A stretch of 64,000 nucleotides of DNA from Flavobacterium xanthum. Its GTDB lineage: Bacteria; Bacteroidota; Bacteroidia; Flavobacteriales; Flavobacteriaceae. The notes below the pieces were generated by a model. The model was given only the letters and a program-made list of their open reading frames with translations, was not told the origin of the DNA and searched no databases. Made by a program: the position numbers and the translations under genes. The DNA lies in contig NZ_FRBU01000002.1 in NCBI RefSeq assembly GCF_900142695.1, forward strand, positions 94,008-158,007. The letters are read 5' to 3'. Shown here one piece after another: positions 8,868-17,658 of this stretch. Every line of letters starts with the position of its first letter. The first letter of the stretch is position 1.

Positions 8868-9725
8868 TTAAAGGACCATTTTCTCAATTGGACAAACTAA
8901 AATTCCTTCGGCTCCAGCTTCTTTTAATTGATCGATCACATCCCAAAAAGTATCTTTATCGATTACAGAGTGTACACTACTCCATCCTTCTTGTGCTAAT
9001 GGCAATACCGTTAAACTGCGCAGTACTGGCAGAATTTTACCTACTGCTTCAATTTTGTTATTTGGAACATTCATCAAAATGTATTTTGATTTTCTTGCTC
9101 TTAAAACAGATTCGATTCTGAATTTTAATGTATCAATTATTTTTTGAGATTCTGGTGTTACTTTTGGCGAAACCGCTAAAACTGCTTCACTTTTAAAAAT
9201 AACTTCCACTTCTTTAAGATTATTTTTGAATAAAGTACTTCCGCTAGACACAATATCAACTATCGCATCTGCTAAACCTATATTTGGGGCTATTTCTACC
9301 GAACCTGAGATTTGGTGAATATCGACTGTAACTCCTTTAGAATTAAAAAAATCAAGTACTGTTTTAGGATAAGAAGTGGCAATACGCATTCCGTTTAGAT
9401 CCTGAACCGATTTGTAATCAAATGCTTTAGGCACGGCAACAGATACTTTACATTTTGAAAAACCTAGTTTTTGTATTACTTCAATATCATTTCCCTTTTC
9501 CACCAGCAAATTATCCCCAACTATGGCAATATCTACCACTCCGTCAATTAGGTATTGAGGAATGTCTGAATTTCTTAAATATAAAACCTCTAAAGGGAAA
9601 TTTGATGCTTCGGCTTTTAACTGGTCTATACCATTGTCGATTGAAATACCCGCATCTTTAAGAATTTGAATGCTGTCTTCGTTTAAACGTCCTGATTTTT
9701 GAATTGCAATTTTTAATGTACTCAT
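8868..9725 (-). CDS. hisG: ATP phosphoribosyltransferase, long form
   Basis: HisG catalyses the first, committed step of histidine synthesis (PRPP plus ATP). The 285-residue length marks the long (HisG-L) form with a C-terminal ACT-like histidine-binding domain (about residues 210-285, VLPLAQEGWSSVHSVIDKD), so feedback inhibition does not need HisZ. The N-terminus reads LKIAIQKSGRLNEDS, and the PRPP-binding loop is ADAIVDIVSSGSTL near 155-175. It is the first structural gene of the operon, 114 bases after the leader peptide, with the attenuator in between. Confidence 0.97.
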   Translation of the reverse strand: MSTLKIAIQKSGRLNEDSIQILKDAGISIDNGIDQLKAEASNFPLEVLYLRNSDIPQYLIDGVVDIAIVGDNLLVEKGNDIEVIQKLGFSKCKVSVAVPKAFDYKSVQDLNGMRIATSYPKTVLDFFNSKGVTVDIHQISGSVEIAPNIGLADAIVDIVSSGSTLFKNNLKEVEVIFKSEAVLAVSPKVTPESQKIIDTLKFRIESVLRARKSKYILMNVPNNKIEAVGKILPVLRSLTVLPLAQEGWSSVHSVIDKDTFWDVIDQLKEAGAEGILVCPIEKMVL

Positions 9726-9778
9726 TTTGTTTTTTTTTTATTTAAAATATTTTGATTGAGTACAAACATTGGGAAATA

Positions 9779-9811
9779 AAAAACCCGTTTGATGTACTCA
9801 AACGGGTTTTT
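9779..9811 (-). terminator. his operon attenuator (intrinsic terminator)
   Basis: Arms AAAACCCGTTTGA and TCAAACGGGTTTT flank a five-base loop, and on the minus strand the stem is followed by a T-rich tract. It lies between the His-rich leader peptide and hisG, which is the classic position of a transcription attenuator. Confidence 0.88.
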
Positions 9812-9838
9812 AGAATATGATGATTTACATCCATATCA

Positions 9839-9898
9839 TTAACACATCGCTTGAGAGCAATAATGGAAATGATGATGATGCAATTGATTTGTAAACAT
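9839..9898 (-). CDS. hisL: his operon leader peptide
   Basis: This 19-codon frame encodes MFTNQLHHHHFHYCSQAMC, with four consecutive His codons, a fifth after one Phe, and a stop 27 bases before the attenuator stem-loop region. Ribosome stalling at the CAT run under histidine limitation would favour an antiterminator and read-through into hisG. The frame, the His run, the terminator behind it and the promoter in front all agree, so this is a confident leader peptide although it is very short. I did not work out the alternative RNA pairing. Confidence 0.9.
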   Translation of the reverse strand: MFTNQLHHHHFHYCSQAMC

Positions 9899-9924
9899 TT
9901 TTGTATTTTGTTTTTATTCTTGTG

Positions 9925-9932
9925 CAAATATA
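9925..9932 (-). promoter_or_regulatory. his operon promoter (-7 box)
   Basis: TATATTTG on the minus strand matches the Bacteroidota -7 consensus TAnnTTTG. A TTTG that could serve as -33 element (9949-9952) lies 16 bases upstream. It stands 26 bases before the leader-peptide start. Confidence 0.65.
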
Positions 9933-9997
9933 GTCTATAAAATATTTACAAAGCAATTTTTATTTTAACTTAAGCTTATATTTTTGTTAAATTAATT

Positions 9998-10501
9998 TTA
10001 GTCCTTATCTGTTTCCTTTTCAACAGAAGCATCTGTATTCCCAATAGGAGAAACGGCGCTGTCATTTCTAATTTCTGTGTGACGAATTTCTCCTCCTGTC
10101 GTTCCTGTTTGCTGCGCAAAATAAACGGCAATCAAAGCAATACCTAAAGCGATATAGGAAACTAAGTTGGCTTTAGTTTTATTTTTTAAATTAGTATAAA
10201 TCCCAAAAACAGAAGTAAGGGCTAGTGCGTACAAGACTAGCGCTAATTTCTCTGCTACTTCTTCATGTTCATGAATTATAGCTTTGCCGATTCCAGGAAA
10301 GTCTTCTACCATTTCTTCTGCACCTTCACCAGTTGTTATGCTTAAAAAGCCAAAAATAGCTGCAACTATAAATAAAACAAAGGCTGTATTTTTAACAGAA
10401 TTATTTTTTAGAAGTAATCCAACTACCAAAATTCCAAGTCCAAAAAAGGTTCCGATAATCGGAAAATGGTTTACTACTAAGTGCCAATGCGCGTCGTTCA
10501 T
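9998..10501 (-). CDS. Small membrane protein of unknown function
   Basis: The 167-residue product begins MNDAHWHLVVNHFPIIGTFF and has about four hydrophobic helices (near residues 12-31, 37-53, 85-103 and 112-128). The conserved-looking N-terminal HWHLVVNHFP with paired histidines recalls DUF2231-like or cytochrome-associated membrane proteins, where such His could bind haem or metal. That is inference. The C-terminal 30 residues are polar and acidic. It follows the VIT-family gene by 23 bases or more on the same strand, so the two may be co-transcribed. Confidence 0.6.
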   Translation of the reverse strand: MNDAHWHLVVNHFPIIGTFFGLGILVVGLLLKNNSVKNTAFVLFIVAAIFGFLSITTGEGAEEMVEDFPGIGKAIIHEHEEVAEKLALVLYALALTSVFGIYTNLKNKTKANLVSYIALGIALIAVYFAQQTGTTGGEIRHTEIRNDSAVSPIGNTDASVEKETDKD

Positions 10502-10524
10502 GATTTTATTTTTAAATTGTTACT

Positions 10525-11250
10525 TTAAACTCTTACACCGAAAATATACCCTACTAAAGCAGACAATCCCATGGCGATTGTCCCCCAAATTGTAATTCTA
10601 ATAATCGCTTTTTTGATACTTGAACCGCCAGTCTTTGCTGACATTGCACCTAATAGCACAAGAAATAAAATAGTTGATCCGTACAACCAATATTCCATTC
10701 CTTCTATTGGTGCAAAAAGCACTACCAGCAAAGGTAAAACTCCACCAATTGTAAAAGAAGCTCCCGAGGCAAATGCTGCTTGTATTGGATTTGCTTGACT
10801 TATTTCATTAATACCTAATTCATCTCTTATGTGCGCAGCTAATGCATCTTTTTCAGTAAGCTCAATCGCCACTTGCATTGCCGTTTCCTTTTTAAGCCCT
10901 CTTTTTTCATAGATTTGCGCCAAAATATTCAATTCTTCTACTGGCATTTCTCTAAGTTCTATTTTTTCTCTTTCTATATCTGCCGTTTCAGTGTCTGTTT
11001 GAGAACTTACAGAAACATACTCACCAGCTGCCATAGATAAAGCACCCGCAACAAGACCTGCAACAGTGGCCAAAACTATTGGTTCCCTAGTTGCACTTGC
11101 GGCAGCAATACCAATGGCAAGACTAGAAATAGAAATTATGCCATCATTTGCACCAAGGACAGCTGCTCTCAGCCAATTACTGCGATGTATGTAGTGGCTA
11201 TCTAAATAATTATCAATCGTTCTTACTGAATTACTGCTGTTGTTTGTCAT
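10525..11250 (-). CDS. VIT1/CCC1-family Fe2+/Mn2+ transporter
   Basis: The start chosen is ATG 11250 (MTNNSSNSV), giving 241 residues. The N-terminus carries the family hallmark SNWLRAAVLGANDGIISISS, followed by five predicted transmembrane helices. The long cytoplasmic insertion between the second and third helices (about residues 75-140, rich in Glu: EREKIELREMPVEEL) corresponds to the metal-binding domain of VIT1. Members of the family move ferrous iron or manganese out of the cytosol. No Fur-type site was identified. An ATG ten codons upstream is possible but less like the family. Confidence 0.9.
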   Translation of the reverse strand: MTNNSSNSVRTIDNYLDSHYIHRSNWLRAAVLGANDGIISISSLAIGIAAASATREPIVLATVAGLVAGALSMAAGEYVSVSSQTDTETADIEREKIELREMPVEELNILAQIYEKRGLKKETAMQVAIELTEKDALAAHIRDELGINEISQANPIQAAFASGASFTIGGVLPLLVVLFAPIEGMEYWLYGSTILFLVLLGAMSAKTGGSSIKKAIIRITIWGTIAMGLSALVGYIFGVRV

Positions 11251-11548
11251 AAGATTTACCTTAACGTGAAATGATGTCAAAAACCTTTATATTTTCAACT
11301 TACATTGAATTGAGAATAAATCTATGGTTTTTAAAATTAATAACTACTAACTACTCTTTTAAATCTTAAGCTCCTTTAAGCAAAATAGCACTTTTGGCGT
11401 TTATTTGACCACCTTAAATTAGTTTATCATATTGATCGTTGACTTCTCCAATTTCCTAAGTATCTTCTCCTGTTTTGCTCTCTTTTATTTAATTCTTCAG
11501 TAAATAGATCGGTTACGTTTTTTTGAATAAAAATTACAAAGATGGTAA
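11251..11548. other. Gene-free stretch between RND adaptor and VIT gene
   Basis: I see no intact gene here. On the minus strand a short open stretch (about 11410-11500) reads like coding sequence (LFTEELNKREQNRRR) but has no start and soon stops, so it may be the tail of a decayed gene. Confidence 0.4.
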
Positions 11549-12673
11549 TTACTCTTCGACATTTTTCATTTTCATCAAAAGGGAATACGCACCTTTTATA
11601 ACAATATTTGCATCCTTAAAATCATCGGAAGTAATTTCTATAAAACCATTTTCAGTAGTTCCTAGTGTAACTTCTTTCATTTCAAATTCCTTATTTTCTT
11701 TGGCAATAAAAATATAATTTTTATTTTCAAAGTTTACAATTGCATCAGCTGGCAAAACAGTTGATTTTTGACTTTTTAATTCAACTTCAGCATTCATATA
11801 GATTCCCGGTAATAAATCTTTATCATAACTGGTAAAATGACAGTGCATTTCGACACTTTTATTTTCCGAAAAATCTTTGCCGATTAAAATAATTTTACAA
11901 GGATATTTTTTATCAGGATTTGTGTTGGTGTAAGCAATAAGTGATTGTCCGATTGCCAGACGATTGATGTCTTTTTCGAAAACTGTTAGTGCTAAATGAA
12001 TATCAGAAGGATCAACAATTTCAAACAAAATGTCACTTGGAGTTACATATTTACCAATATTTACGTTTACTTTAGAAACAAAACCGCTAATTGGCGAATA
12101 TATATTAATACTCTTTGAAATGGATTTTGTAGAAACTTTACTCGGATTAATTCCTGCAAATTTCAATTTTTCGCCATACGATTGCACCATTACCGAAAGT
12201 GAATTGTATTCAGCTTGTGCTTGTTGATAGACTTTATCGCTACTTGCTTTACTCTGGTTAAGTTCCTTTTGTCGTGCAAATTCAGCTTTAGCATATACAA
12301 TTTTTGCTTTTGCTAAAAGATAATCTTCTTGAAGTTGAATGTATTGTTGATCTTCTACAACGCACAAAACCTGCCCTTTGTTAACATGCATTCCTTCTAG
12401 TAAATCGGTATATTTTAAATATCCGCCCATTGGAACGCTTATAGAAACCAAATTTTGTGGTGGCACATCAATTTTTCCATTCAATTTTAAGGTGGATGAA
12501 ATTTCTTTTTCTTCCACTTTTCCGATTTGAATTCCTGCATTTTTTATTTGTGCATCGGTAAGTGTTGTAACGTTTTCAACCGTTGTTGTCTCTGATGTTT
12601 CTTCTTCGGATTTTTTGTTTCCACAAGAAGTCAGAAATAAAAAGGCCGTAATTGTTATTATTATATTTCGCAT
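11549..12673 (-). CDS. RND efflux periplasmic adaptor (CusB/CzcB type)
   Basis: This 374-residue membrane-fusion protein has a lipoprotein signal (MRNIIITITAFLFLTSC). It shows the usual order: lipoyl/barrel-sandwich half (GKIDVPPQNLVSISVPMGG, near residues 68-90), a coiled-coil hairpin (about 115-170), the second lipoyl half (NIYSPISGFVSKVNVNIGKY near 190) and beta-barrel domains. It would link the inner-membrane pump with the outer-membrane channel across the periplasm. It starts one base after the stop of the pump gene, and both belong to one operon. Heavy-metal substrates (Cu/Ag or Co/Zn/Cd) are likely from the pump family. Confidence 0.92.
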   Translation of the reverse strand: MRNIIITITAFLFLTSCGNKKSEEETSETTTVENVTTLTDAQIKNAGIQIGKVEEKEISSTLKLNGKIDVPPQNLVSISVPMGGYLKYTDLLEGMHVNKGQVLCVVEDQQYIQLQEDYLLAKAKIVYAKAEFARQKELNQSKASSDKVYQQAQAEYNSLSVMVQSYGEKLKFAGINPSKVSTKSISKSINIYSPISGFVSKVNVNIGKYVTPSDILFEIVDPSDIHLALTVFEKDINRLAIGQSLIAYTNTNPDKKYPCKIILIGKDFSENKSVEMHCHFTSYDKDLLPGIYMNAEVELKSQKSTVLPADAIVNFENKNYIFIAKENKEFEMKEVTLGTTENGFIEITSDDFKDANIVIKGAYSLLMKMKNVEE

Positions 12674-12674
12674 T

Positions 12675-15600
12675 TTATTTTGATGTTATGTTCATTAAAT
12701 TAATAATGGTTTGATTTCCTTTTCTAACGGCTTCAATATAATTACTTTGAATTTCGGTATTTTGATTAATAAGCATCACCCATTCTAGATAATTAATGTC
12801 GCCATTAATGAATTTTTTATTGGCAGCGTTGGTGACTAAATCTACATTTTTTAATGCTTTAGTCTCGTAATATTCAATAGTAATTTGTTGTTTTTTATAC
12901 TCTTGAAGTAATTCTTGATAGTGTGTTTTCAGTTTTAGTTTTTCATTATTCACATCATTGTTGGCAATTTGAGAACTAATTTCTAATGCTTTTTTTCTGT
13001 TCCCAATAGAGGAATTGAATAACGGTAAAGCAACGCCAAACTGACCAAAAACTCCATTATAATTGTCTTGAAACGCAGTATTAGTTTTAAAAGTTTGCCA
13101 ATAAACACCACCAATTAATTCGGGCATTTTTTTAGATTTTTCTAAAGCAATCTCCGCTTTATTATTGTTTACTTCTTGCTCTTTTAATTTTACACTTGGT
13201 TGCTTAGATATAAAACTTTCATCTAAATTCTGGTTGAAAGTCATTTTGTGTTTATCCCAAGCTGGAACAAAAATTGTATCATCATTCAATATATAGTTGA
13301 ATTGTGTTTGAAGTACTTTATAATCGCTTTGTACTTCTTGCAATTGTATTCTAATTTGTCCTGATTGGTTTTCTGCAGTTGCTTTTTCTAAAATATTGCT
13401 TTCTCCTTTATCAAAACGAAGCGTTGCTTTTCTTAAAAATTCTGCATAAATACTATCACTTTTTTGTAATAATTTTTCTTTTTCTTTTAGATAAATCATT
13501 TCATAAAATGACATTGTTACTTGCTTTGTCAATTCCCTTTTTTGTAAAGCCTCGTTCCATTCTCCAGTTTTTGCTTGGGCTTCTAAAAGTTGTTTTTGTC
13601 TTTTGTAAACTGTTGGAAATTTGATTCTTTGTGTAACACCCACTTTTATATCATTCACATCACTATTAAACTGACCATATTCACCAACAAATTCTGTATT
13701 GGAAATATCATAACCTGTTTTGGCCATTTTTTGTAAATAGTCTGAATTTAGTTTTCCGTTTTTGATTTTTAGATTATTAGAAAGAGCTGTTTCGATGGCT
13801 TTGTCGAACGAAATTTTTTCTTGTGCAGTGCCATTTTGTGCGGCTAAAAACAATCCAATTATCATTAAAGTTGTAATGGATTTTGTCTTTGTGGATTTTA
13901 ATTTAATTCCTTTTTCGAACATAATGTATAAAATTGGTAATACAAATAAAGTTAAGAATGTAGCAATTATCAGTCCGCCAATTACTACGGTTGCTAATGG
14001 TTTTTGCACTTCTGCACCCGAACCATTACTCAACGCCATTGGCAAAAATCCTAACGATGCAACTAATGCTGTCATCAAAACTGGACGCAAGCGTATTTTT
14101 GTTCCTTGCAAAACAATTGCTTTTAAATCGGTTTCGCCTGATAATTTGATGCGATTGAATTCGGCAATAAGTACTAAACCATTTAAAACTGCAACACCAA
14201 ACAATGCAATAAATCCAACGCCTGCGCTAATGCTAAAAGGCATTCCACGTAGTGCCAAAAAGAATATTCCTCCAATCATGGATAACGGAATTGCTGAATA
14301 AATTAACAATCCTTGTTTTATAGATTTGAAGGCAAAATACAGCAGAATTAAAATTAACAAAAGTGAAATTGGAACAGCAATTAACAATCTATCTTTTGCA
14401 GCGTTTAAGTTCTCAAAAGCTCCGCCATAAGTTGTATAATAACCTGCTGGAAGTTTTAATTTTGCATCGACTTTATCTTGTAATTCTTTTACAATACTTT
14501 GTACATCGCGACCACGAACATTAAATCCAACTACAATTCTGCGTTTGGCATCTTCTCGTTGAATTTGATTTGGACCTTCGGTGATCTCCACTTTTGCCAA
14601 TTGTGATAATGGAATTTGTGAACCATTTGGCGTTGGAATTAACAAATTTTGAACATCCGATAGATCTTGTCTTTTTTCACCTTCTAAACGAACCACCAAA
14701 TCAAATCTTTTTTCGCCTTCATAAATTAAGCCGGTACTCTGTCCTGCAAAAGCCGTATTTACAATTCGGTTAATGTCTTCAATATTTAAATTATATTGTG
14801 CAATGGCAGATCGATTGTAATCAATTACAATTTGCGGCATTCCTGTAACTGATTCTATATAAAGGTCTGATGTGCCTTCAACTGTATTTACAATTTTGCC
14901 TAATTTGTTGGCGTATAATGCTAAAGTATCTAGGTTTTCTCCAAATATTTTACACACAACATCTTGTCTTGCGCCAGTCATTAATTCATTGAAACGCATT
15001 TGAACCGGATATTGAAAACCAAAAGAAACTCCCGGAACGGCTTCCAATTCTTTGCTCATTTTTTCGGATAATTCATCGAATGTTGAAGCTGATGTCCATT
15101 CGCTTTTATCTTTTAGAATAATCATCATGTCACTTGCATCAATAGGCATTGGATCAGTTGGAACTTCGGAACTTCCTGTTTTACCAACTACTTTTTGAAC
15201 TTCTGGAAATTCATCTAATATTATTTTTGCTCCTTGAGAAATCGCAGTCATTGACGTTTGTAAATTACTTCCGGGTAAAACTCGCGTTTCTACCGCAAAA
15301 TCTCCTTCTTCTAATGATGGCATAAATTCGCCACCCATAAAAGAAAGTGTGATAATCGCTAAAACAAATAAAGTTAAAGTAGTTCCTATTATTATTCGTG
15401 GAATTCCCAATGCTTTATTTAAAAGAGGTTGATAGAAATTTTCTAATTTTTCCATCATTCGATCCGAAAAATTCTTTTTATGACTTACTTTCTTATCTAA
15501 AAATAAAGCCGTCATCATCGGAATGTAAGTAAGTGATAATACAAAAGCACCGAACAAAGCAAAAGCAATAGTTTGCGCCATAGGTAAAAACATTTTACCT

Positions 15601-17018
15601 TCAATACCTCGTAAAGTGAAAATTGGAATGTAAACTATCAAGATAATTAACTCACCAAAAACAGCAACATTTCGCATTCTGGTAGACGTTTCTAAAACCA
15701 CATTATCCATTTGATTTTGTGTTATTTCACCTTGTTTCCTGCTGTGTAAACTAAACAAACAGGCTTCAACAATAATAACTGCGCCATCTACAATTAGTCC
15801 AAAATCTAAAGCGCCCAAACTCATTAGATTTCCGCTTACGCCAAATAAATTCATTAAAATCACGGCAAATAACATCGCTAACGGAATAACTGACGCAACA
15901 ATTAATCCTGCTCTAACATTTCCTAAAAAGAAAATTAAGACAAGAAGTACAATTATTGCGCCTTCTAATAAGTTTTTCCCAACGGTAGAAATGGAATTAT
16001 TTACCATTTTAGTTCTGTCTAAAAAAGGTTCAATAACAACGCCTTCTGGTAATGTTTTTTGAATTTGAAGAACTCTTTCTTTGATGTTTTTAATAACAAT
16101 ATTACTGTTTGCGCCTTTCAACATCATCACAACAGCGCCAGAAACTTCCTCAGATGGAGTACCACGTTTGTGAAAAGTCATAGCGCCATATCGAATCGCA
16201 TTTCCTATACGAACATCGGCAACATCACGAATAAATAATGGACTTCCGCTATTTGTATTTTTAATAGCAATTTCTTTTATATTATCAATTGTACTAATTA
16301 ATCCTTCGCTTCGAATGTATAAAACGGTTGGTCCTTTTTCAATATAAGCACCACCAGTATTTTGATTGTTTTTTTCTAAAGCAGTAAAAACATCAGTAAC
16401 TGTGATATTGTGCGATTGCAATTTATTTGGATCAATGGCAATTTCAAATTGTTTTAATTTTCCACCAAAACTGCTTACTTCGGCAACACCTTCAACACCT
16501 AACAATTGTCGGCGAACAATCCAATCCTGAATGGTTCTTAATTCCGTAGCATCGTATTTGTTTTCATAACCACTTTTTGCTCTTACGGCATATTGATATA
16601 TTTCGCCCAAACCAGTACTTACTGGACCAAGAAATGGAGCGTCAATGCCTTTTGGAATTTGATCTTTAACTGCGCTTAATCGTTCGGTTACTTGTTGTCT
16701 TGCCCAATACACATCTGTTGCATCATCAAATACAATAGTTACAACGGATAATCCGAAACGTGAGAAACTGCGAATTTCTTTCAGTCCTGGAATGTTGCTG
16801 TTGGCTTGTTCGATAGGAAACGTTATTAATCGTTCAATATCGGTTGCGCCTAATGATGCTGCAGAAGTAATTACTTGAACTTGATTATCTGTAATATCTG
16901 GTACGGCATCAATGGGTAACTTGGTAAATTGATAACTGCCATATCCAATAAGAGCGACAATAAAAAGACCAACGATAAGTTTGTTTTTGATTGAAAACTC
17001 AATTATTTTATTCAACAT
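12675..17018 (-). CDS. CusA/CzcA heavy-metal RND pump fused to a TolC-like channel
   Basis: The 1447-residue product joins two proteins. Residues 1 to about 1040 are a complete HME-type RND permease, with 12 transmembrane helices and the proton-relay segment DFGLIVDGAVIIVEA near 405-419. The porter-domain signature MRFNELMTGARQDVV is near 660. Residues 1067-1447 are an outer-membrane efflux protein of the TolC family (ISFDKAIETALSNN onward, two coiled-coil repeats). Between them lies a hydrophobic segment plus an AQNGTAQ cleavage-like site, as in a signal peptide. Such fusions are known in Bacteroidota. The pump would export metal ions directly across both membranes together with the adaptor encoded downstream. 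Confidence 0.93.
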   Translation of the reverse strand: MLNKIIEFSIKNKLIVGLFIVALIGYGSYQFTKLPIDAVPDITDNQVQVITSAASLGATDIERLITFPIEQANSNIPGLKEIRSFSRFGLSVVTIVFDDATDVYWARQQVTERLSAVKDQIPKGIDAPFLGPVSTGLGEIYQYAVRAKSGYENKYDATELRTIQDWIVRRQLLGVEGVAEVSSFGGKLKQFEIAIDPNKLQSHNITVTDVFTALEKNNQNTGGAYIEKGPTVLYIRSEGLISTIDNIKEIAIKNTNSGSPLFIRDVADVRIGNAIRYGAMTFHKRGTPSEEVSGAVVMMLKGANSNIVIKNIKERVLQIQKTLPEGVVIEPFLDRTKMVNNSISTVGKNLLEGAIIVLLVLIFFLGNVRAGLIVASVIPLAMLFAVILMNLFGVSGNLMSLGALDFGLIVDGAVIIVEACLFSLHSRKQGEITQNQMDNVVLETSTRMRNVAVFGELIILIVYIPIFTLRGIEGKMFLPMAQTIAFALFGAFVLSLTYIPMMTALFLDKKVSHKKNFSDRMMEKLENFYQPLLNKALGIPRIIIGTTLTLFVLAIITLSFMGGEFMPSLEEGDFAVETRVLPGSNLQTSMTAISQGAKIILDEFPEVQKVVGKTGSSEVPTDPMPIDASDMMIILKDKSEWTSASTFDELSEKMSKELEAVPGVSFGFQYPVQMRFNELMTGARQDVVCKIFGENLDTLALYANKLGKIVNTVEGTSDLYIESVTGMPQIVIDYNRSAIAQYNLNIEDINRIVNTAFAGQSTGLIYEGEKRFDLVVRLEGEKRQDLSDVQNLLIPTPNGSQIPLSQLAKVEITEGPNQIQREDAKRRIVVGFNVRGRDVQSIVKELQDKVDAKLKLPAGYYTTYGGAFENLNAAKDRLLIAVPISLLLILILLYFAFKSIKQGLLIYSAIPLSMIGGIFFLALRGMPFSISAGVGFIALFGVAVLNGLVLIAEFNRIKLSGETDLKAIVLQGTKIRLRPVLMTALVASLGFLPMALSNGSGAEVQKPLATVVIGGLIIATFLTLFVLPILYIMFEKGIKLKSTKTKSITTLMIIGLFLAAQNGTAQEKISFDKAIETALSNNLKIKNGKLNSDYLQKMAKTGYDISNTEFVGEYGQFNSDVNDIKVGVTQRIKFPTVYKRQKQLLEAQAKTGEWNEALQKRELTKQVTMSFYEMIYLKEKEKLLQKSDSIYAEFLRKATLRFDKGESNILEKATAENQSGQIRIQLQEVQSDYKVLQTQFNYILNDDTIFVPAWDKHKMTFNQNLDESFISKQPSVKLKEQEVNNNKAEIALEKSKKMPELIGGVYWQTFKTNTAFQDNYNGVFGQFGVALPLFNSSIGNRKKALEISSQIANNDVNNEKLKLKTHYQELLQEYKKQQITIEYYETKALKNVDLVTNAANKKFINGDINYLEWVMLINQNTEIQSNYIEAVRKGNQTIINLMNITSK

Positions 17019-17113
17019 AGTTTAAAATTATTAATTATTTTATAAAAAACAGGCTTCAAAAAAATCATCATCAATGTCTTAATAAAGATAATTTAAATAA
17101 AGCATTTAAATAA

Positions 17114-17503
17114 TTAACAATTTTTAGGTGGTCTCCAAATGGATAATAGAACAGTCGAGGAAAAATAATTTTGTAAAAAAGCTATTTTTTGAGGCTCTTT
17201 AAAAAAATAAATAGGTGAAAATTTAAATAAATTTATTTCTAAATGTATTACTACATTTTGGTTGGAAGAAAAGTCAGAATGAGTATGGAAAGGTAAATCA
17301 TTATGGTCGTCCTTTTTTTCGTCGTGATGGTTATTTAAATAATGATCTGTCAAAAAATGAAATAGGGTTATATTGCTTTGTTCGTGATTATGCTGTATAA
17401 AATGTGAAACTAATATAGGTAAGCGCATGCTATCCTCGACTACGTAAGGAATCGTAAGTTGCAAGCAAATAGCTAAAGTGATTATGTTTTTTAGAAATTT
17501 CAC
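17114..17503 (-). CDS. Small His-rich exported protein preceding the metal pump
   Basis: I start this at GTG 17503 (129 residues, MKFLKNIITLAICLQL), which yields a clean signal-peptide-like N-terminus. A TTG two codons upstream is the alternative. The middle is rich in His and acidic residues (HNHEQSN, DHYLNNHHDEKKDDHNDLPFH; about residues 38-75), which suggests metal binding in the periplasm. It precedes the RND pump gene by 95 bases on the same strand, so a metal-sensing or chaperone role is plausible. A TAnnTTTG box (17507-17514) overlaps the start region. If that box is real, the mRNA is nearly leaderless or translation starts later. Confidence 0.65.
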   Translation of the reverse strand: MKFLKNIITLAICLQLTIPYVVEDSMRLPILVSHFIQHNHEQSNITLFHFLTDHYLNNHHDEKKDDHNDLPFHTHSDFSSNQNVVIHLEINLFKFSPIYFFKEPQKIAFLQNYFSSTVLLSIWRPPKNC

Positions 17504-17658
17504 AAACAAATATAGGCACTTTTAAAATTAAATTTTAAATAATAAACTAATGTCAACTCAATACGTAAAAAGTATCAGTAATGGAAAATAAATAAGTTTT
17601 CCAGCTTCCTTTAGTAAAATGTAAATGTACTGCAAAATCGGGATCACTCTCTTAAGAA

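Noticed and set aside
9742..9927. 61-codon minus-strand frame across the his leader region
   Set aside because: It runs through the attenuator stem and overlaps the clear His-rich leader peptide in another frame; it has no protein-like composition.
13762..14301. 179-codon plus-strand frame opposite the RND-TolC fusion gene
   Set aside because: It is antisense to a strongly supported gene and has no motif or start context.
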